Source: Poa pratensis
Taxonomy: Eukaryota > Streptophyta > Magnoliopsida > Poales > Poaceae
Reading direction: 5' to 3'
Assembly (NCBI GenBank): GCA_947311845.1
Contig: CAMZMU010000035.1
Location: forward strand, 3,308,532-3,372,531
Length of the DNA stretch: 64,000 nt
Both the position numbers and the translations under genes were made by a program. Shown here piece by piece: positions 32,630 through 44,270 of this stretch (its first letter is position 1; each line of letters opens with the position of its first letter). The notes under the pieces were generated by a model. It was not told where the DNA came from, ran no database searches, and saw nothing but the letters and a program-made list of their open reading frames with translations.

Positions 32630-35600
32630 TTAGTAGTGAGAATATTTGGGCGACAAAGATATGAAAAGGCAACCGAGCATCGAGAAGAGTGATATAATAG
32701 GATCAAGAAGAGTGAAGAGCTTAAGCTTGGGGAGGCTCCCATGGATCTCCCCAGCATATTTCAAGAAGACTCAAGCGTCTAAGCTTGGGGATGCCAAGGC
32801 ATCCCCTTCTTCATCGACAAAATTATCAGGTCATCTCTAGTGAAACTATATTTTTATTCTTTCACATCATATGTGCTGTTCTTGGAGCGTCTGTGTGCTT
32901 TTATTTTCATTTTGTAATCAACTTGATTGGACCCTAGCATTCTTGATTGGGAGAGAGACACGCTCCGCTTTTTCATGAGAATACTCCTATTCTTCACTTA
33001 TATTTGTTGAGTATTCATATCTAGCGCTGTTCAGCTTTTAGCTCTTGTTTTCATGTATCTCTTGTCAGAGCTATTAGTTCTTTTAAAGAAAGTACTCTCT
33101 TGCTTCACTTATACTTGTTTGGAGAGTTATTGAAATAAATTGATTGGTGTTTGGTTGGAACAGAAAATGTTGCATGTGGTAAATGGTATAATGGAAAAGA
33201 CTTGCATATTCTTGTAGATCACTAATTTGGATAATTTGATACTTGTCAATTGTTTTGAGTTAACAAGTAGATCATGATTAAACTTTTGCATCATGTAAGT
33301 TAAGCCCATTAGTGAAGAACTACCGTAAAGCTTGTTGAAATTTGGTTTGCATGAGTGGTATCTCTAAGGTCTAGATATTTTCTAATAAAAGGGTTTGGTT
33401 AACAAGGAAGACGTGTGAAGTCTTATAATGTTTGCAATATGTTGGTCATATAAAACTTGGTGTACTGGTTGATATTCTTGTTTGCTTACATAACCTTGCT
33501 AGCCTAAACTCTGTACTGAGAGGGAATGCTTCTCGTGCATCCAAATCCTTGAGCCAAAATCCATGCCATTTGTGTCCACCATAACTACCTATATGTGGTA
33601 TTTCCTTGCCACTCCAAGTAAATTTTTCATGTGCTACCTTTAAATTATTCAAAACTGTTATTATTCCTTTTTGTGTCAATGTTTACTAGCTCATGAGGAA
33701 GTAGTGGGTTATTCTTTATTCGACTTGTCAAACAGACTTTACACCACTAGCGGCATATACATCCGCTTATCTATAATTTTGCAAAAAGAGCTGGCAACGG
33801 GGTGCCCAGTCCCAATTAATTACAACTTTAACCGCTTAATTCTCTTCACATTTTTGCCCTGATTTATCAGTCAAGCAATGACAACAGTGAAATACCTGCA
33901 TGTGTAAACAAAAGAGAAAGAGGGATGATCTGCCTTGCTGGTAGAAATAACGTCCTTCATGGGAGCCGCTCTTAAAAGTCTGTTTGATAGGGAGAATACT
34001 GTTTTCATCCGCTGCCATTCGTTGACAATTAACAAACACCTCTCAAAACTTAATTTTTACTCTCTATATGATTTCAAAAACTAAAAAGCTCTAGCACATG
34101 ATTTAATCCCTGCTTCCCTCTGCGAAGGGCCTTTCTTTTACTTTTATGTTGAGTCAGTTTTCCTATTCTTTCTATCTTCCACAAGCAAACACTAGTGTCA
34201 ACTTTGTACAACATTTGTTATATGCTACATATTGGACTTATTATATTGCTTTGTGTTGACAATATCCATGAGATAAATATGTTGAAAGTTGAAGCAAATG
34301 CTGAAACTTAAATCTTCCTTTGTGTTGGTTAAATACCTTTTGTTAGAATCTATTGCTTTATGAGTTAACTCTTATGTGAACCTGTGGATGCATTGTCTCC
34401 AAAGTACTATTCATGAAAAGTTTAGCTTGTGTGATTCATTGTTTACTCATTATCTATTTGGTAGCAAACTATAGACCATTGACTTGGATCACTTCATTCA
34501 TTTACATGTGCCTTACAATACTATATGATCAAGATTATGATGGTAGCATGTCACCTCAAAAATTATATTGTTTTATCGTTTACCTACTCGAGGACGAGCA
34601 GGAACTAAGCTTGGGGATGCTGATACGTCTCAAACGTATCTATAATTTTTGATGTTCCATGTTGATATTATACCAATTGTTACATGTTTTGCATCCACTT
34701 TATGTCACTTTTATACATTTTTTGGGACTAACCTATTAACAAGATGCCACAGTGCCAGTTCCTGTTTTCTGTTTTTGTATTCCAGAAAAGCTAGTCTGGA
34801 AATATTCTCGGAATTGGACGAAAATTTACGGAGGTCCCTATTTCATCGAACACACACGGAGTCCAAGGGGAGACGGAGAAGAGCCAGGGAGGCCCCACAC
34901 GCCCCGGGCGCGGCCAAGGGTGGGCCCGCGCCGAGGTGCGTGTGGGCCCCTCGGGGCTCTCCAGCCGCCGCCCTTTCGCCTACTTATTCCCCCGATGCGA
35001 AAACCCTAGATACCCGAGTCATATTCCACGAAAAGTTCCAGAGGCGCCGCCGTCGTCAACCCTAGCTCGGGAGGGTCCAGAACCTCTTCCCGGCACCCTG
35101 CCGGAGAGGGGAATCATCACCGGAGGGCTCTACATCACCATGCCTGCCTCCGGAGTGATGCGTGAGTAGTTCATCCTTGGACTACGGGTCCATAGCAGTA
35201 GCTAGATGGTTGTCTCTCCACTTTGTGCCATCATGTTTAGATCTTGTGAGCTGCCTAACATGATCAAGATCATCTTATTGTAATGCTACATGTTGTGTTT
35301 GCTGGGATCCGATGAATATTGAATACTATGATCAAGTTGATTATTAATCTATGATACATGTTATTTATGATCTTGCATGCTTTCCGTTACTAGTAGATGC
35401 TTTGGCCAAGTAGATGCTTGTAACTCCAAGAGGGAGTATTTATGCTAGATAGTGGGTTCAGTCTCCAGTAATCTGGGCGAGTGACAGCAACGCCTAAGGT
35501 TGTGGATGTGCTGTTGCTACTAGGGGTAACATAACAATGCTATGTCCACGGTCATATGTACTTGTTTACTTTACGCACATTGCTTAATGCGATTATCCGT

Positions 35601-36163
35601 TGCTTGCAACTTAATACCGACGGGGAACACGGATGTCAACCTGAAGGTGGATTATTAGTCATAGATGCGGTTGGATAACGGTCTATGTATTTTGTCGTAA
35701 TGCCCAATTAAATATCATGGTAGTCATCTTGTCATATATGTATGCATTGTCATGCGCTCAATATTTTATCAATTGCCCAGCTGTAATTTGTTTACCCAAC
35801 ATGTTATTTATCTTTATGGAGAGACACCACTAGTGAACTGTGGACCCCGGTCCATTCTTTACACTGATTAAACCACCAACTGCAACAATTGTTCTCTTTA
35901 CTTTCTGCAATTAAATACTGTTTTCCACACCATACGTTTAATCCTTTGTTTTCAGCAAGCCGGGAAGATTGACAACCTTCCTATTTCGTTGGGACAAAAT
36001 AGTTTGATTGTGTTGTGTGCAGGTTCCACGTCAACAGTCCAGATCCCCTTCAACACCACTTTTTCTAGCGCCGTTGACAAGCTACTGAAGTGCTACTGCT
36101 CCTACTAGTTCGATAACCTTGGTTTCATACTGAGGGAAAACCTGCTATTGGACTACATCATAC
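32630..36163 (+). mobile_element. LTR element A1: 5'-truncated, 3' internal part and 3' LTR
   Basis: From about 32690 the sequence matches the 3' internal region of element A2 (39858 onward), up to the polypurine tract (cgaggacgagcag...aagcttggggatgc) at about 34588-34620. The 3' LTR starts at 34621 (TGATACGTCT). It is interrupted at 36163 by A2 and finishes at 55783-55826. The 5' LTR and first half of A1 are absent from the window. A1 lies against the truncated CACTA at 55827, which suggests insertion into it followed by loss of the left side. Confidence 0.8.
34621..36163 (+). repeat. A1 3' LTR (main part)
   Basis: Starts TGATACGTCTCAAACGTATC. It continues on the far side of A2 as about 44 bases (55783-55826, ending gtttcacgtcatca). 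It was used as the target of A2, with duplication CATAC at 36159-36163 and 55778-55782. Confidence 0.85.
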
Positions 36164-37770
36164 TGATACGTCTCAAACGCATCTATAATTTTTGATGTTC
36201 CATGCTTGTTTTATACCAATTGCTACATGTTTTGCATCTACTTTATGTCACTTTTATACATTTTTTGGGACTAACCTATTAACAAGATGTTAAAGTGCCA
36301 GTTCCTGTTTTCTGCTGTATTTGTATTCTAGAAAAGCTAGTTTGGAAATATTCTCGGAATTGGACGAAACTTCACGGGGGATGCTATTTTATCAGAACAC
36401 ACCTGAAGGACCAAAGGAGCAACAGAGGAGAGCCACCAGGAGGCCACACGCCACAAGGGCGCGTGCCCCACCTCTACCGCGCCCTGGGGTGGTGTGGGCC
36501 CCTCGAGGGTCGCCAGCCGCCGCCCTTTCGCCTACTTAATCCCCCCGATGCAAAAACCCTAAGTGCCTGAGCCATTATCCACGAAAAGTTCCAGAGACGC
36601 CGCCGCCGTCAACCCTAGTTCGGGAGGGTCCAGAACCTCTTCCCGGCACCCTGCCGGAGAGGGGAATCATCACCGGAGGCTTCTACATCGCCATGCCTGC
36701 CTCCGGAGTAATGCGTGAGTAGTTCATACTTGGACTACGGGTCCATAGCAGTAGCTAGATGGTTGTCTCTCCAATTTGTGCCATCATGTTTAGATCTTGT
36801 GAGCTGCCCTACATGATCAAGATCATATTATTGTAATGCTACATGTTGTGTTTGCTGGGATCCGATGAATATTGAATACTATGTCAAGTTGATTATCAAT
36901 CTATGCCCTATGTTATTTAAGATCTTGCATGCTTTCCGTTACTCGTAGATGCTTTGGCCAAGTAGATGCTTGTAACTCCAAGAGAGAGTATTTATGCTAG
37001 ATAGTGGGTTCATGCCTCCAGTAATCTGGGAGAGTGACAGCAACTTCTAAGATTGTGGATGTGCTGTTGCCACTAGGGGTAACCTAACGATACTATGTCC
37101 ACGGGCATATGTATTTGTTTACATTACGCACTTTACTTAATGTAATTATCCGTTGCTTGCAATTTAATACCAACGGGGAACTCGGATGACAACCCGGCGG
37201 TGGATTATTAGTCATAGACGCTGTTGGATAACGGTCTATGCATTATGTCATAATGCCCAATTAAATATCATAGTAATCATCATGTCATATATATGCATTG
37301 TCATGCGCTCACTATTTGTCAATTGCCCAGCTGTAATTTGTTCACCCAACATGTTAGTTATCTTTTATGGAGAGACACCACTAGTGAACTGTGGACCCGG
37401 TCCATTCTTTTACACTGATTAAACAACCACATACTGCAAACTGTTCCATTTTCATTCTCTGCAATTTAATACTGTTTTCCACACCATACGTTTAATCCTT
37501 TGTTTTCAGCAAGCCGGTGAGATTGACAACCTCACTGTTTCGTTGGGGCAAAGTATTTTGATTGTGTTGTGTGCAGGTTCCACGTCAGCGCCGGAATCCC
37601 TGGTGTTGCGCCGCATCATATTTCGCCGTTGACAACCTTCAGAAGAGTTGTTGCTCCTACTGGTTTGATAACCTTGGTTTCATACTGAGGGAAAACTTGC
37701 TGCTGAACTGCATCATACCTTCCTCTTGGGGTCTCCCAACGAGCGTGTGATTCACCGCCATCAAGCATCA
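36164..37770 (+). repeat. A2 5' LTR
   Basis: TGATACGTCT...CAAGCATCA, 1,607 bp. It is intact and paired with the disrupted copy at 49408-55777. Confidence 0.9.
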
Positions 37771-37778
37771 AGATTTTC

Positions 37779-37871
37779 TGGCGCCGTTGCCGGGGAGTTA
37801 TAAGCGCTTTAGCAGACTGCCACTATTTGCTCTCCCGTCAACAACAAATTTTCTGGCGCCGTTGCCGGGGA
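37779..37871 (+). promoter_or_regulatory. Duplicated tRNA-Asp primer binding site
   Basis: TGGCGCCGTTGCCGGGGA occurs at 37779-37796 and again at 37854-37871, each preceded by tttc. The first lies in the normal position, 8 bases after the LTR. The second would start minus-strand synthesis 75 bases further inside. Confidence 0.85.
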
Positions 37872-38860
37872 GACAGCAGTTTTCTGTAAGGGGAGTTTCA
37901 CGCTTCCAATCTCTTTACTTTGTTTTTGTCTTGCTTAGTTTATTTTATTTTATCTTGTTTGCTTTCAATTATCAAAAACACAAAAAAATTAGTTTCCTGC
38001 ATTTAGTTTATTTCGGTTTGTTATTATGTCTAGTTGTTTATTTGCTATCAATGGTTTATCTCTATGAAACTAGATCTTGTTGGCAAGGTGGGTCCACGGA
38101 AGATGAACGAAGATATTATAGGAATTATGCTAGAAATTTATGCTATATATTTGGCAAATCTTTTTGCTTTAATGAATCTGATTGTCAGAGGAAGTCTAAA
38201 CACTTTCCTTTCCAATGTGCTTGTAATGAAAATGAAACCTTAGCTTCTTATGTTAAAGGTTACTATAATGCTTATGAGGTAGAAAGGATGGAAGAATTTA
38301 TTGTCTTTAAGGGTGCACTTGAAATTAGTTCTTATCTTGAGTATACAATTGATGCCCCTTATAAATCTGAAAGTCTTGCTATACTTAAATATTGTTTTCA
38401 TAATTATAAGGATGAAAATTCTTATATTACTGAACATGTCAAGAGGATTTTTCCTCATAAAGAAGAGACTAATGCCTTGCAGGAAAATGTGGAAGAAGAA
38501 ATTGCTGAAGCTGAAAGCTCATTTGATGAAAAAGAGGAAGAGAGTGATGAACAAAAGGAGGATCTACCTTCTAATGATAGTAACTCTTTAACTCTTACAT
38601 TATATGATTACCCTTCATGCCTACCTAAGGAGGAAGAGTGCTATATTGTTGAATTTCATGATTCTATTGAAATATCTCCTTTTGATAAATTTGAAGTAAA
38701 CATCCTCCTTGACTCAGTAAAAGAGAAAATTGCAGGAAGTAAAAATGTTCTTCCTAATGTTATTTATGATAATGCTTTTGATGATGGTCCTATATTGCCT
38801 AATGATATTAATTATACTATAATTGTCAAAAGTGGGTTTGATAACCCCACTATTTTTTAG
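37787..38860 (+). CDS. A2 gag-related protein lacking a gag domain
   Basis: Open frame of 357 codons starting 16 bases after the 5' LTR. Its N-terminus reads through the second primer site, so the true start is uncertain, and the internal Met near 38048 is also possible. It has a hydrophobic stretch (about residues 50-95), a Cys-rich part (SFCFNESDC ... FPFQCAC), a Glu-rich acidic segment (ENVEEEIAEAESSFDEKEEE) and a C-terminal part. Beyond the stop at 38860 the same frame continues as VDHEKHALCDSYIVEFVHD, which matches VDHERHALCHNYIVEFIHD in the gag polyprotein of the minus-strand LTR element. It is therefore a relative of the C-terminal half of that polyprotein without the gag modules. Its role is unknown; it may be a packaging or structural relic. 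Confidence 0.6.
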   Translation: MPGSYKRFSRLPLFALPSTTNFLAPLPGRQQFSVRGVSRFQSLYFVFVLLSLFYFILFAFNYQKHKKISFLHLVYFGLLLCLVVYLLSMVYLYETRSCWQGGSTEDERRYYRNYARNLCYIFGKSFCFNESDCQRKSKHFPFQCACNENETLASYVKGYYNAYEVERMEEFIVFKGALEISSYLEYTIDAPYKSESLAILKYCFHNYKDENSYITEHVKRIFPHKEETNALQENVEEEIAEAESSFDEKEEESDEQKEDLPSNDSNSLTLTLYDYPSCLPKEEECYIVEFHDSIEISPFDKFEVNILLDSVKEKIAGSKNVLPNVIYDNAFDDGPILPNDINYTIIVKSGFDNPTIF

Positions 38861-41198
38861 CTTAATAAAAATTATGAGTTTGTAGATCATGAAAAGCATG
38901 CCTTATGTGATAGTTATATTGTTGAGTTTGTTCATGATACTACTGAAAATTATTTTGAGAGTGGAAAATATGGTTATAGAAATCTTCATGTTATTAAATT
39001 TCCTCTCTTTATGATGAAAGTTTTGAGCTTTCTCTTGTGTTGCTTCTATATGATTTTTGCTTTAAGACCTAATGGTCCGTTGAAAGTTTTGAAGTTGCAC
39101 TTGTTTTGCTTTCCTATGCTAGTCACTTTGTGCTTAATTGACTTGTTTTCTTATAAGACTCCTATGCATAGGAAGAGTGTTAGATTTAAACATGTTTTAT
39201 ATATGCTCCTTGATGCTCTCTTTTATGTTTCAACTCCCATCTTTATGTGAGCATCATAAAATCACTATGCCTAGCTAAAAGGCATTAAAGAAAGCGCTTT
39301 TGGGAGGCAACCCATTATCTTTTATTTTCAGTTTTAGTCAAGGAGGATGTTTACTTCTGTAGCAACTCCTTTGTATCTTTATTTTGTCGCATTGTTGTGC
39401 CAAGAGTGGCCTCTAATGTTAAGATGATGCTTAATTTTGATTGTTGCGCAGAAACAGATTTTTGCTGTTCACTGTACGAAATTCCTAAAATCACCAGATT
39501 GTTAATTAAATCTGAATTTTTTTTTGCGTAATCTTTATGAATGTCTGAATCTTTCATTAGTTCATAGTTTTTCGATCTGAGCGTCGTAAGTGCCTTGAAA
39601 ATATTCGTCTTTGCGGACTGTTCTGTTTTTGACAGATTATGCCTTTTTATTTTGCATTCTCTCTTTTACTAGTGTTGAGTGAAATTATTTGGGTGGAAGA
39701 GTTTCCCATAACATCAGTGGCTGTAGCTAATGTTTAAAGTAACAAGTTATATTGCGTCTTTATAGAACATGTGAATTTTTGATTGTGCACTAACTCTCTA
39801 ATGAGATTTACTTTGAGTTTGGTGTGACGGAAGTTTTCAAGGGTCAAGAGAGAAGGATGATATAATAGGATCAAGAAGAGTGAAGAGCTTAAGCTTGGAG
39901 AGGCTCCCATGGATCTCCCCAGCATATTTCAAGAAGACTCAAGCGTCTATGCTTGGGGATGCCCAAGGCATCCCCTTCTTCATCGGCAAAATTATCAGGT
40001 CATGTCTAGTGAAACCATATTTTAATTCTTTCACATCATATGTGCTTTTCTTGGAGCGTCTGTGTGCTTTTATTTTCAGTATTGCACTTTTATTTTCAAT
40101 AAGCTTGTCTGGACCCTAGCATTCTTGATTGGGAGAGAAACACGCTCCGCTTTTCATGAGAATACTCCTATTCTTCACTTATATTTGTTGAGTATTCATA
40201 TCTAGCGCTGTTCAGCTTTTAGCTCTTGTTTTCATGTATCTCTTGTCAGAGCTATTAGCTTTCTTTTGTAGAAAGTACTCTTTTGCTTCACTTATATTTG
40301 TTTGGAGAGTTGATGAAATAAATTGATTGGTGTTTGGTTGGTTCAGAAAATGTTGCATGTGGTAATTGGTATAAGGAAAAACTTGCTTAATCATGTAGAT
40401 CACTAATGTGGATAACTTGATGCTTGCCAATCGTTTTGAGTTAACAAGTAGATCATGATTAAATTTGTTTATCACATGAGTTAAGCCTATTAGTGAAGAA
40501 CTACCGTAAAGCTTGTTGAAAATTTGGTTTGCATCGGTGCTATCTCTAAGGTCTAGATATTTTCTAATAACAGGGTTTGGTTAACAAGGAAGACGGTATG
40601 AAGTCTTATAACGTTTGCAATATGTTTGTCATATAAAACTTGGTGTACGGGTTGATATTCTTGTTTGCTTACATAAACCTTGCTAGACTAAACTCTGTAC
40701 TGAGAGGGAATGCTTCTCGTGCATCCAAATCCTTAAGCCAAAATCCATGCCATTTGTGTCCACCATAACTACCTATATGTTGTATTTCCTTGCCACTCCA
40801 AGTAAATTTTTCATGTGCTACCTTTAAATTATTCAAAATGTTATTATTCCCTTTTTGTGTCAATATTTACTAGCTCATGAGGAATTAGTGTGGTTATTCT
40901 TTATTCTATTTATCAAATGGACTTTTACACCTGGACTAGCGGCATATACATCCGCTTATCCTCTAATTTTGCAAAAAGAGCTGGCAACGGGGTGCCCAGT
41001 CCCAATTAATTACAACTTTAACCATTAATTCTCTTTACACTTTTGCCCTGATTTATCAGTAAGCAATGACAAAACAGTGAAATACCTGCATGTGTGTAAA
41101 CCAAAGAGAAAGAGGGATTATCTGCCTTGCTGGTAGAAATAACGTCCTTATGGAAGCCGCTCTTAAAAGTCCGTTTGACAGGTAGAATACTGCTCTCA
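38861..41198 (+). other. A2 internal non-coding region
   Basis: Remnant of the C-terminal frame (38864-39250), then the conserved block agcgcttttgggaggcaaccc (about 39292-39312), then AT-rich spacer. From 39858 it is closely similar to A1 from 32691. No further gene is supported. Confidence 0.6.
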
Positions 41199-41553
41199 CA
41201 CTAGTACAGAACGACACATCCGATACCCCTCTATGGAAATGGCACGAGTTAGGCGACGGAGAATCGCGCTTTCCGCGTGAGAAAACCCGCCCCGCCAGGC
41301 AAGCTGGCCCGCGTCCCGTCTTCATAGGCAACGGTCACGAATTATTAACCGTTGCCGATATGTTGGTAACGGAGTTTCTTACGACTCCGTGTGCGGTATG
41401 TTCTTCAATGGCATCGGACATTTGTATACAACCGTTGGCGAGGTTGCGTATATAAAATTCCTTTTTTAGCACTATCTTGGATATTATAAAAGACTGTCGA
41501 TTCGCACTTGTTCCTCCGCTCTAGCTTGTTTTTACTCCGCACTCGTGTCCTCC

Positions 41554-42188
41554 ATGGCCAAGAGCATGAGCTCGTCAGGGAGATCGAATGCGTCCTCCTC
41601 CTGCGCCGCCGGGGCCGGGTCAGATCTGCCGCTTGTGAAGTGCGTTTGCTGCCGCTGTCGGAACGCGATTTGTCGAGTGTCGCGTTCGGATCTAAACCCA
41701 GGCCAGATCTACTTCAAGTGTCCAAATCACAGGGTTAGTTCGACGCTTCGACCAGTTTTGATTGATTCTATTCAATGTGTGATGCTGATTTGCCTCTGGA
41801 TTCGATTTACCATTTGGCAGGGGAGGGGCGAAGAGTATTCTGGGAGCTGTGATTATTTTTTTGGATTGAAGATTATGTTGAGATGCTGCTTGCTAATGGC
41901 GTCGAAGTGGAAGCTGCAGAGCTGGAAAATGTAGCCTTGATAGTCAAGAAGGCGAACATGGAGATGAAGCCGCACACCGCAGCAGCTCTAGCTGGTTTGG
42001 CATGGAGCCCAACAAACACTTCGACTAAATCTGACCATGTTGTTGCTGTGCGCAAGGAGCGGCATAAAGGAACAGAAATAGCTCAGTTAAATGTTCTTGT
42101 GAGCATTGCTAGAATGATTTTGTGTGTTTGTGTGCTGCTGTTAGGTGTGAACTTGTATGCAGCAATGAAAATCAGTAGAATGTATTAG
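41554..42188 (+). pseudogene. GRF-type zinc-finger gene in CACTA copy 1 (frameshifted)
   Basis: TATA box tatataaaa at about 41449. ATG at 41554 (tccATGGCC); exon 1 to 41733 encodes a Ser-rich N-terminus and KCVCCRCRNAICRVS ... GQIYFKCPNHR. The intron has a GTTAGT donor and ends TTTGGCAG at 41820. Exon 2 (41821-42188) continues SGSCDYFF, but a run of seven T near 41860 shifts the frame. Copy 3 has eight T and stays open. Downstream in the correct frame are MLLANGVEVEAAELENVALI and a hydrophobic tail (MILCVCVLLLGVNLYAAM). The four-Cys GRF pattern suggests nucleic-acid binding. One base is missing relative to the open version. Confidence 0.75.
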
Positions 42189-42546
42189 GTTCGTATGCAG
42201 CTATGCAAATCAGTACAATGTATTAGGTTCGTATGCACTTGGAAAATCAGTAGAATGTATTATGTTCGTATGCAGCTATGCAAATCAGTACAATGTATTA
42301 GGTTTGTATGCACTTTGAAAATCAGTAGAATGTATTATGTTCGTATGCAGCTACGGAAATCAGTAGCACATAGTAGTTGTGAACTTGTATCCAATGGAAA
42401 CGGTTATGTAAAATGTCCGTTGCTAATTGGGTGCTTATAAATGTACTGGCGAAGCAAGCCCCATCAGTCTCATTCTCAATCCCTCACTGTCCATCTTTCA
42501 CTCCTAGCCGCCGCACATTGTAGCTTTTTACTCTCCTCACTCTCTC

Positions 42547-43203
42547 ATGGCTTCCTCTGCCGGCGCTTCTAGATCTCGCCATCGCAGCCGCGGCTCTAGC
42601 GGCCGCACCGATCTAGCTGCATATGTTCGTGATAGGGCAGATCTGGAGGCGGCTGTGATGCGGCAGGTGTGGGAGCACGTCAGGCTGATCACCTCCGGTG
42701 ATGCCCCGCGTCCACTGGGCCACGCGGAGCTGGATCAGATCATTCATCGGGTGGTGATGTAGCAGTTGTGGCGGATCCGCCGTCAACGGAGGCCGATCTG
42801 GAGGCCGCCGTCGACGGAGGAGGAGGTGGCCGATCTGGAGGCGACGTCCCCGGTGGAGGAGGTGGCGTCCACGGTGGAGGAGGTGGCCGATGTGGAGGCG
42901 CTATCCACGGAGGAGGAGGTGGCCGATCTGGAGGCGCCGTCCACGGTGGAGGAGGTGGCCGATCTGGAGGCGCCGTCCACGGAGGAGGAGGTGGCCGATC
43001 TGGAGGCGCCGTCCACGGTGGAGGAGGTGGCCGATCTCGAGGCGCCGTCCACGGAGGAGGAGGTGGCCGATCTCGAGGCGCCGTCCACGGAGAAGAAAAT
43101 ACGAGGTCTAAATCGCTCAGCTCATGAACTAGTTCATCAATTGGTTTTATATAGAACTTGTCTAGTATATAGAACTTGTCTAGTATATAGAAAACTGGTC
43201 TAG
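42547..43203 (+). pseudogene. Acidic tandem-repeat frame in CACTA copy 1 (stop at codon 72)
   Basis: ATG at 42547 in good context (tctcATGGCTTCC). A Ser/Arg-rich start and about 70 residues (AVMRQVWEHVRLITSGDAPR) end at TAG (42760-42762). After the stop the same frame encodes eight or nine degenerate copies of a 12-residue unit (VEEVADLEAPST / EEEVADLEAPST) from a 36-bp repeat. In copy 3 the TAG is CAG and the frame is open. I do not recognise a family. The repeats would form an acidic, probably helical rod. Confidence 0.6.
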
Positions 43204-44270
43204 TATCTTGCACTTTATTGTTTCTGTCTAGTTTTCTAGTCTAGCATAGAAAACTTGTCTAGTATATAGAAATACTTGTCTAGTATCTTGCACTATTTTA
43301 AAGTCTAGTAGGGTGAATTAATTTCAACTCTTTGTAGTACTACCGATGATGAATAGATCCAGTCACAACTTTTTGTCAATGTGCTAATCCTCATTATTGT
43401 TTTGTGTAGCTAGTGTATGAAGTAATAGTATTTCGGCGACACTGTATAAAAAATGGTGAGGCTCTTGAAGGAAACATCACCTTCAAGTTATGCCTCCAAA
43501 TCGTTTGATCGGACTGCAAGCACACGGATATAGGCGCTTAAAGGTGTGAACTGTTTTCACATTAAATTATATCTATGTCATGTAGCATCATATTTTGGCT
43601 CTTCTCTAACTATCAATCCATGTATTTTTATCCAGAAGCACCAAGCTGATCCGAACAAACTTTAAATGAGCTACTTATAAAGTGGGATCATATCCGTGAA
43701 CCGTCGCTGTTGTGACGTTATTATATTTCGGCGACACCGTCCAAGATGGAGCAAGCCTCAGTACGAAGAATTTGGCAATTTGGCTTGGTGTAGTTTCTAT
43801 TTTTTCAGTTTCTCCGGCTATTTTGTGGATGTGTGTTTAGGGAGCAAGCCTTAGCTGCAGTTTAGGGAGGCATGAGAATGATAGAATTAGCGAAGCATGT
43901 GTAACTCATCTTTTGATGCTATGTAATGGTGACAATTGTTATATAAGTTATGAATGGTTTTGCTAGCAACTTTGTGCTTCTGCTGTGATATTTTGAATGT
44001 CAATTGGCAACTGTATTGCTGCTGTAGGCTTATGAAAAAACCTCAATGCAAACGAGCAAAACAGAATCTCCGTTTCTGATGTCCAGATACATCGGCAACG
44101 GAGACTGGATGGCAACCGTAGCCAAAATCAAGCCTCATCGGTGACGGTTTTTCATGTCCGTTGCCGATGAGAACCTTCACATCAGTGACAGGGTCGTGGA
44201 CACGGACCCTTTCTCCGTTGCCGAAGGGGTTTTTGGCCCGTTTCCGATGTGTCCTATTGTACTAGTGTCA

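Larger units (their letters stand above)
41199..44267 (+). mobile_element. CACTA element copy 1 carrying a GRF gene
   Basis: 3,069 bp, with termini CACTAGTACAGAACGACACATC and the reverse complement of CACTAGTACAATAGGACACATC, flanked by TCA on both sides (41196-41198 and 44268-44270). The subterminal regions repeat ccgttgccga-type motifs. The interior holds a GRF-type zinc-finger gene, a 37-bp tandem array (about 42160-42370), a frame of acidic repeats and an acttgtctagtatatagaa array (about 43140-43290). There is no transposase, so the copy is non-autonomous with unusual cargo. Confidence 0.88.

Noticed and set aside
42740..43213. Long Pro-rich minus-strand frame (PPPPPWTAPPDR repeats), Gly-rich and Arg-rich plus-strand frames, and the copies at 47169 and 51598
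   Set aside because: All are alternative readings of the 36-bp repeat. The frame with a good start context and acidic repeats is the only one with a non-repeat head domain conserved between copies.
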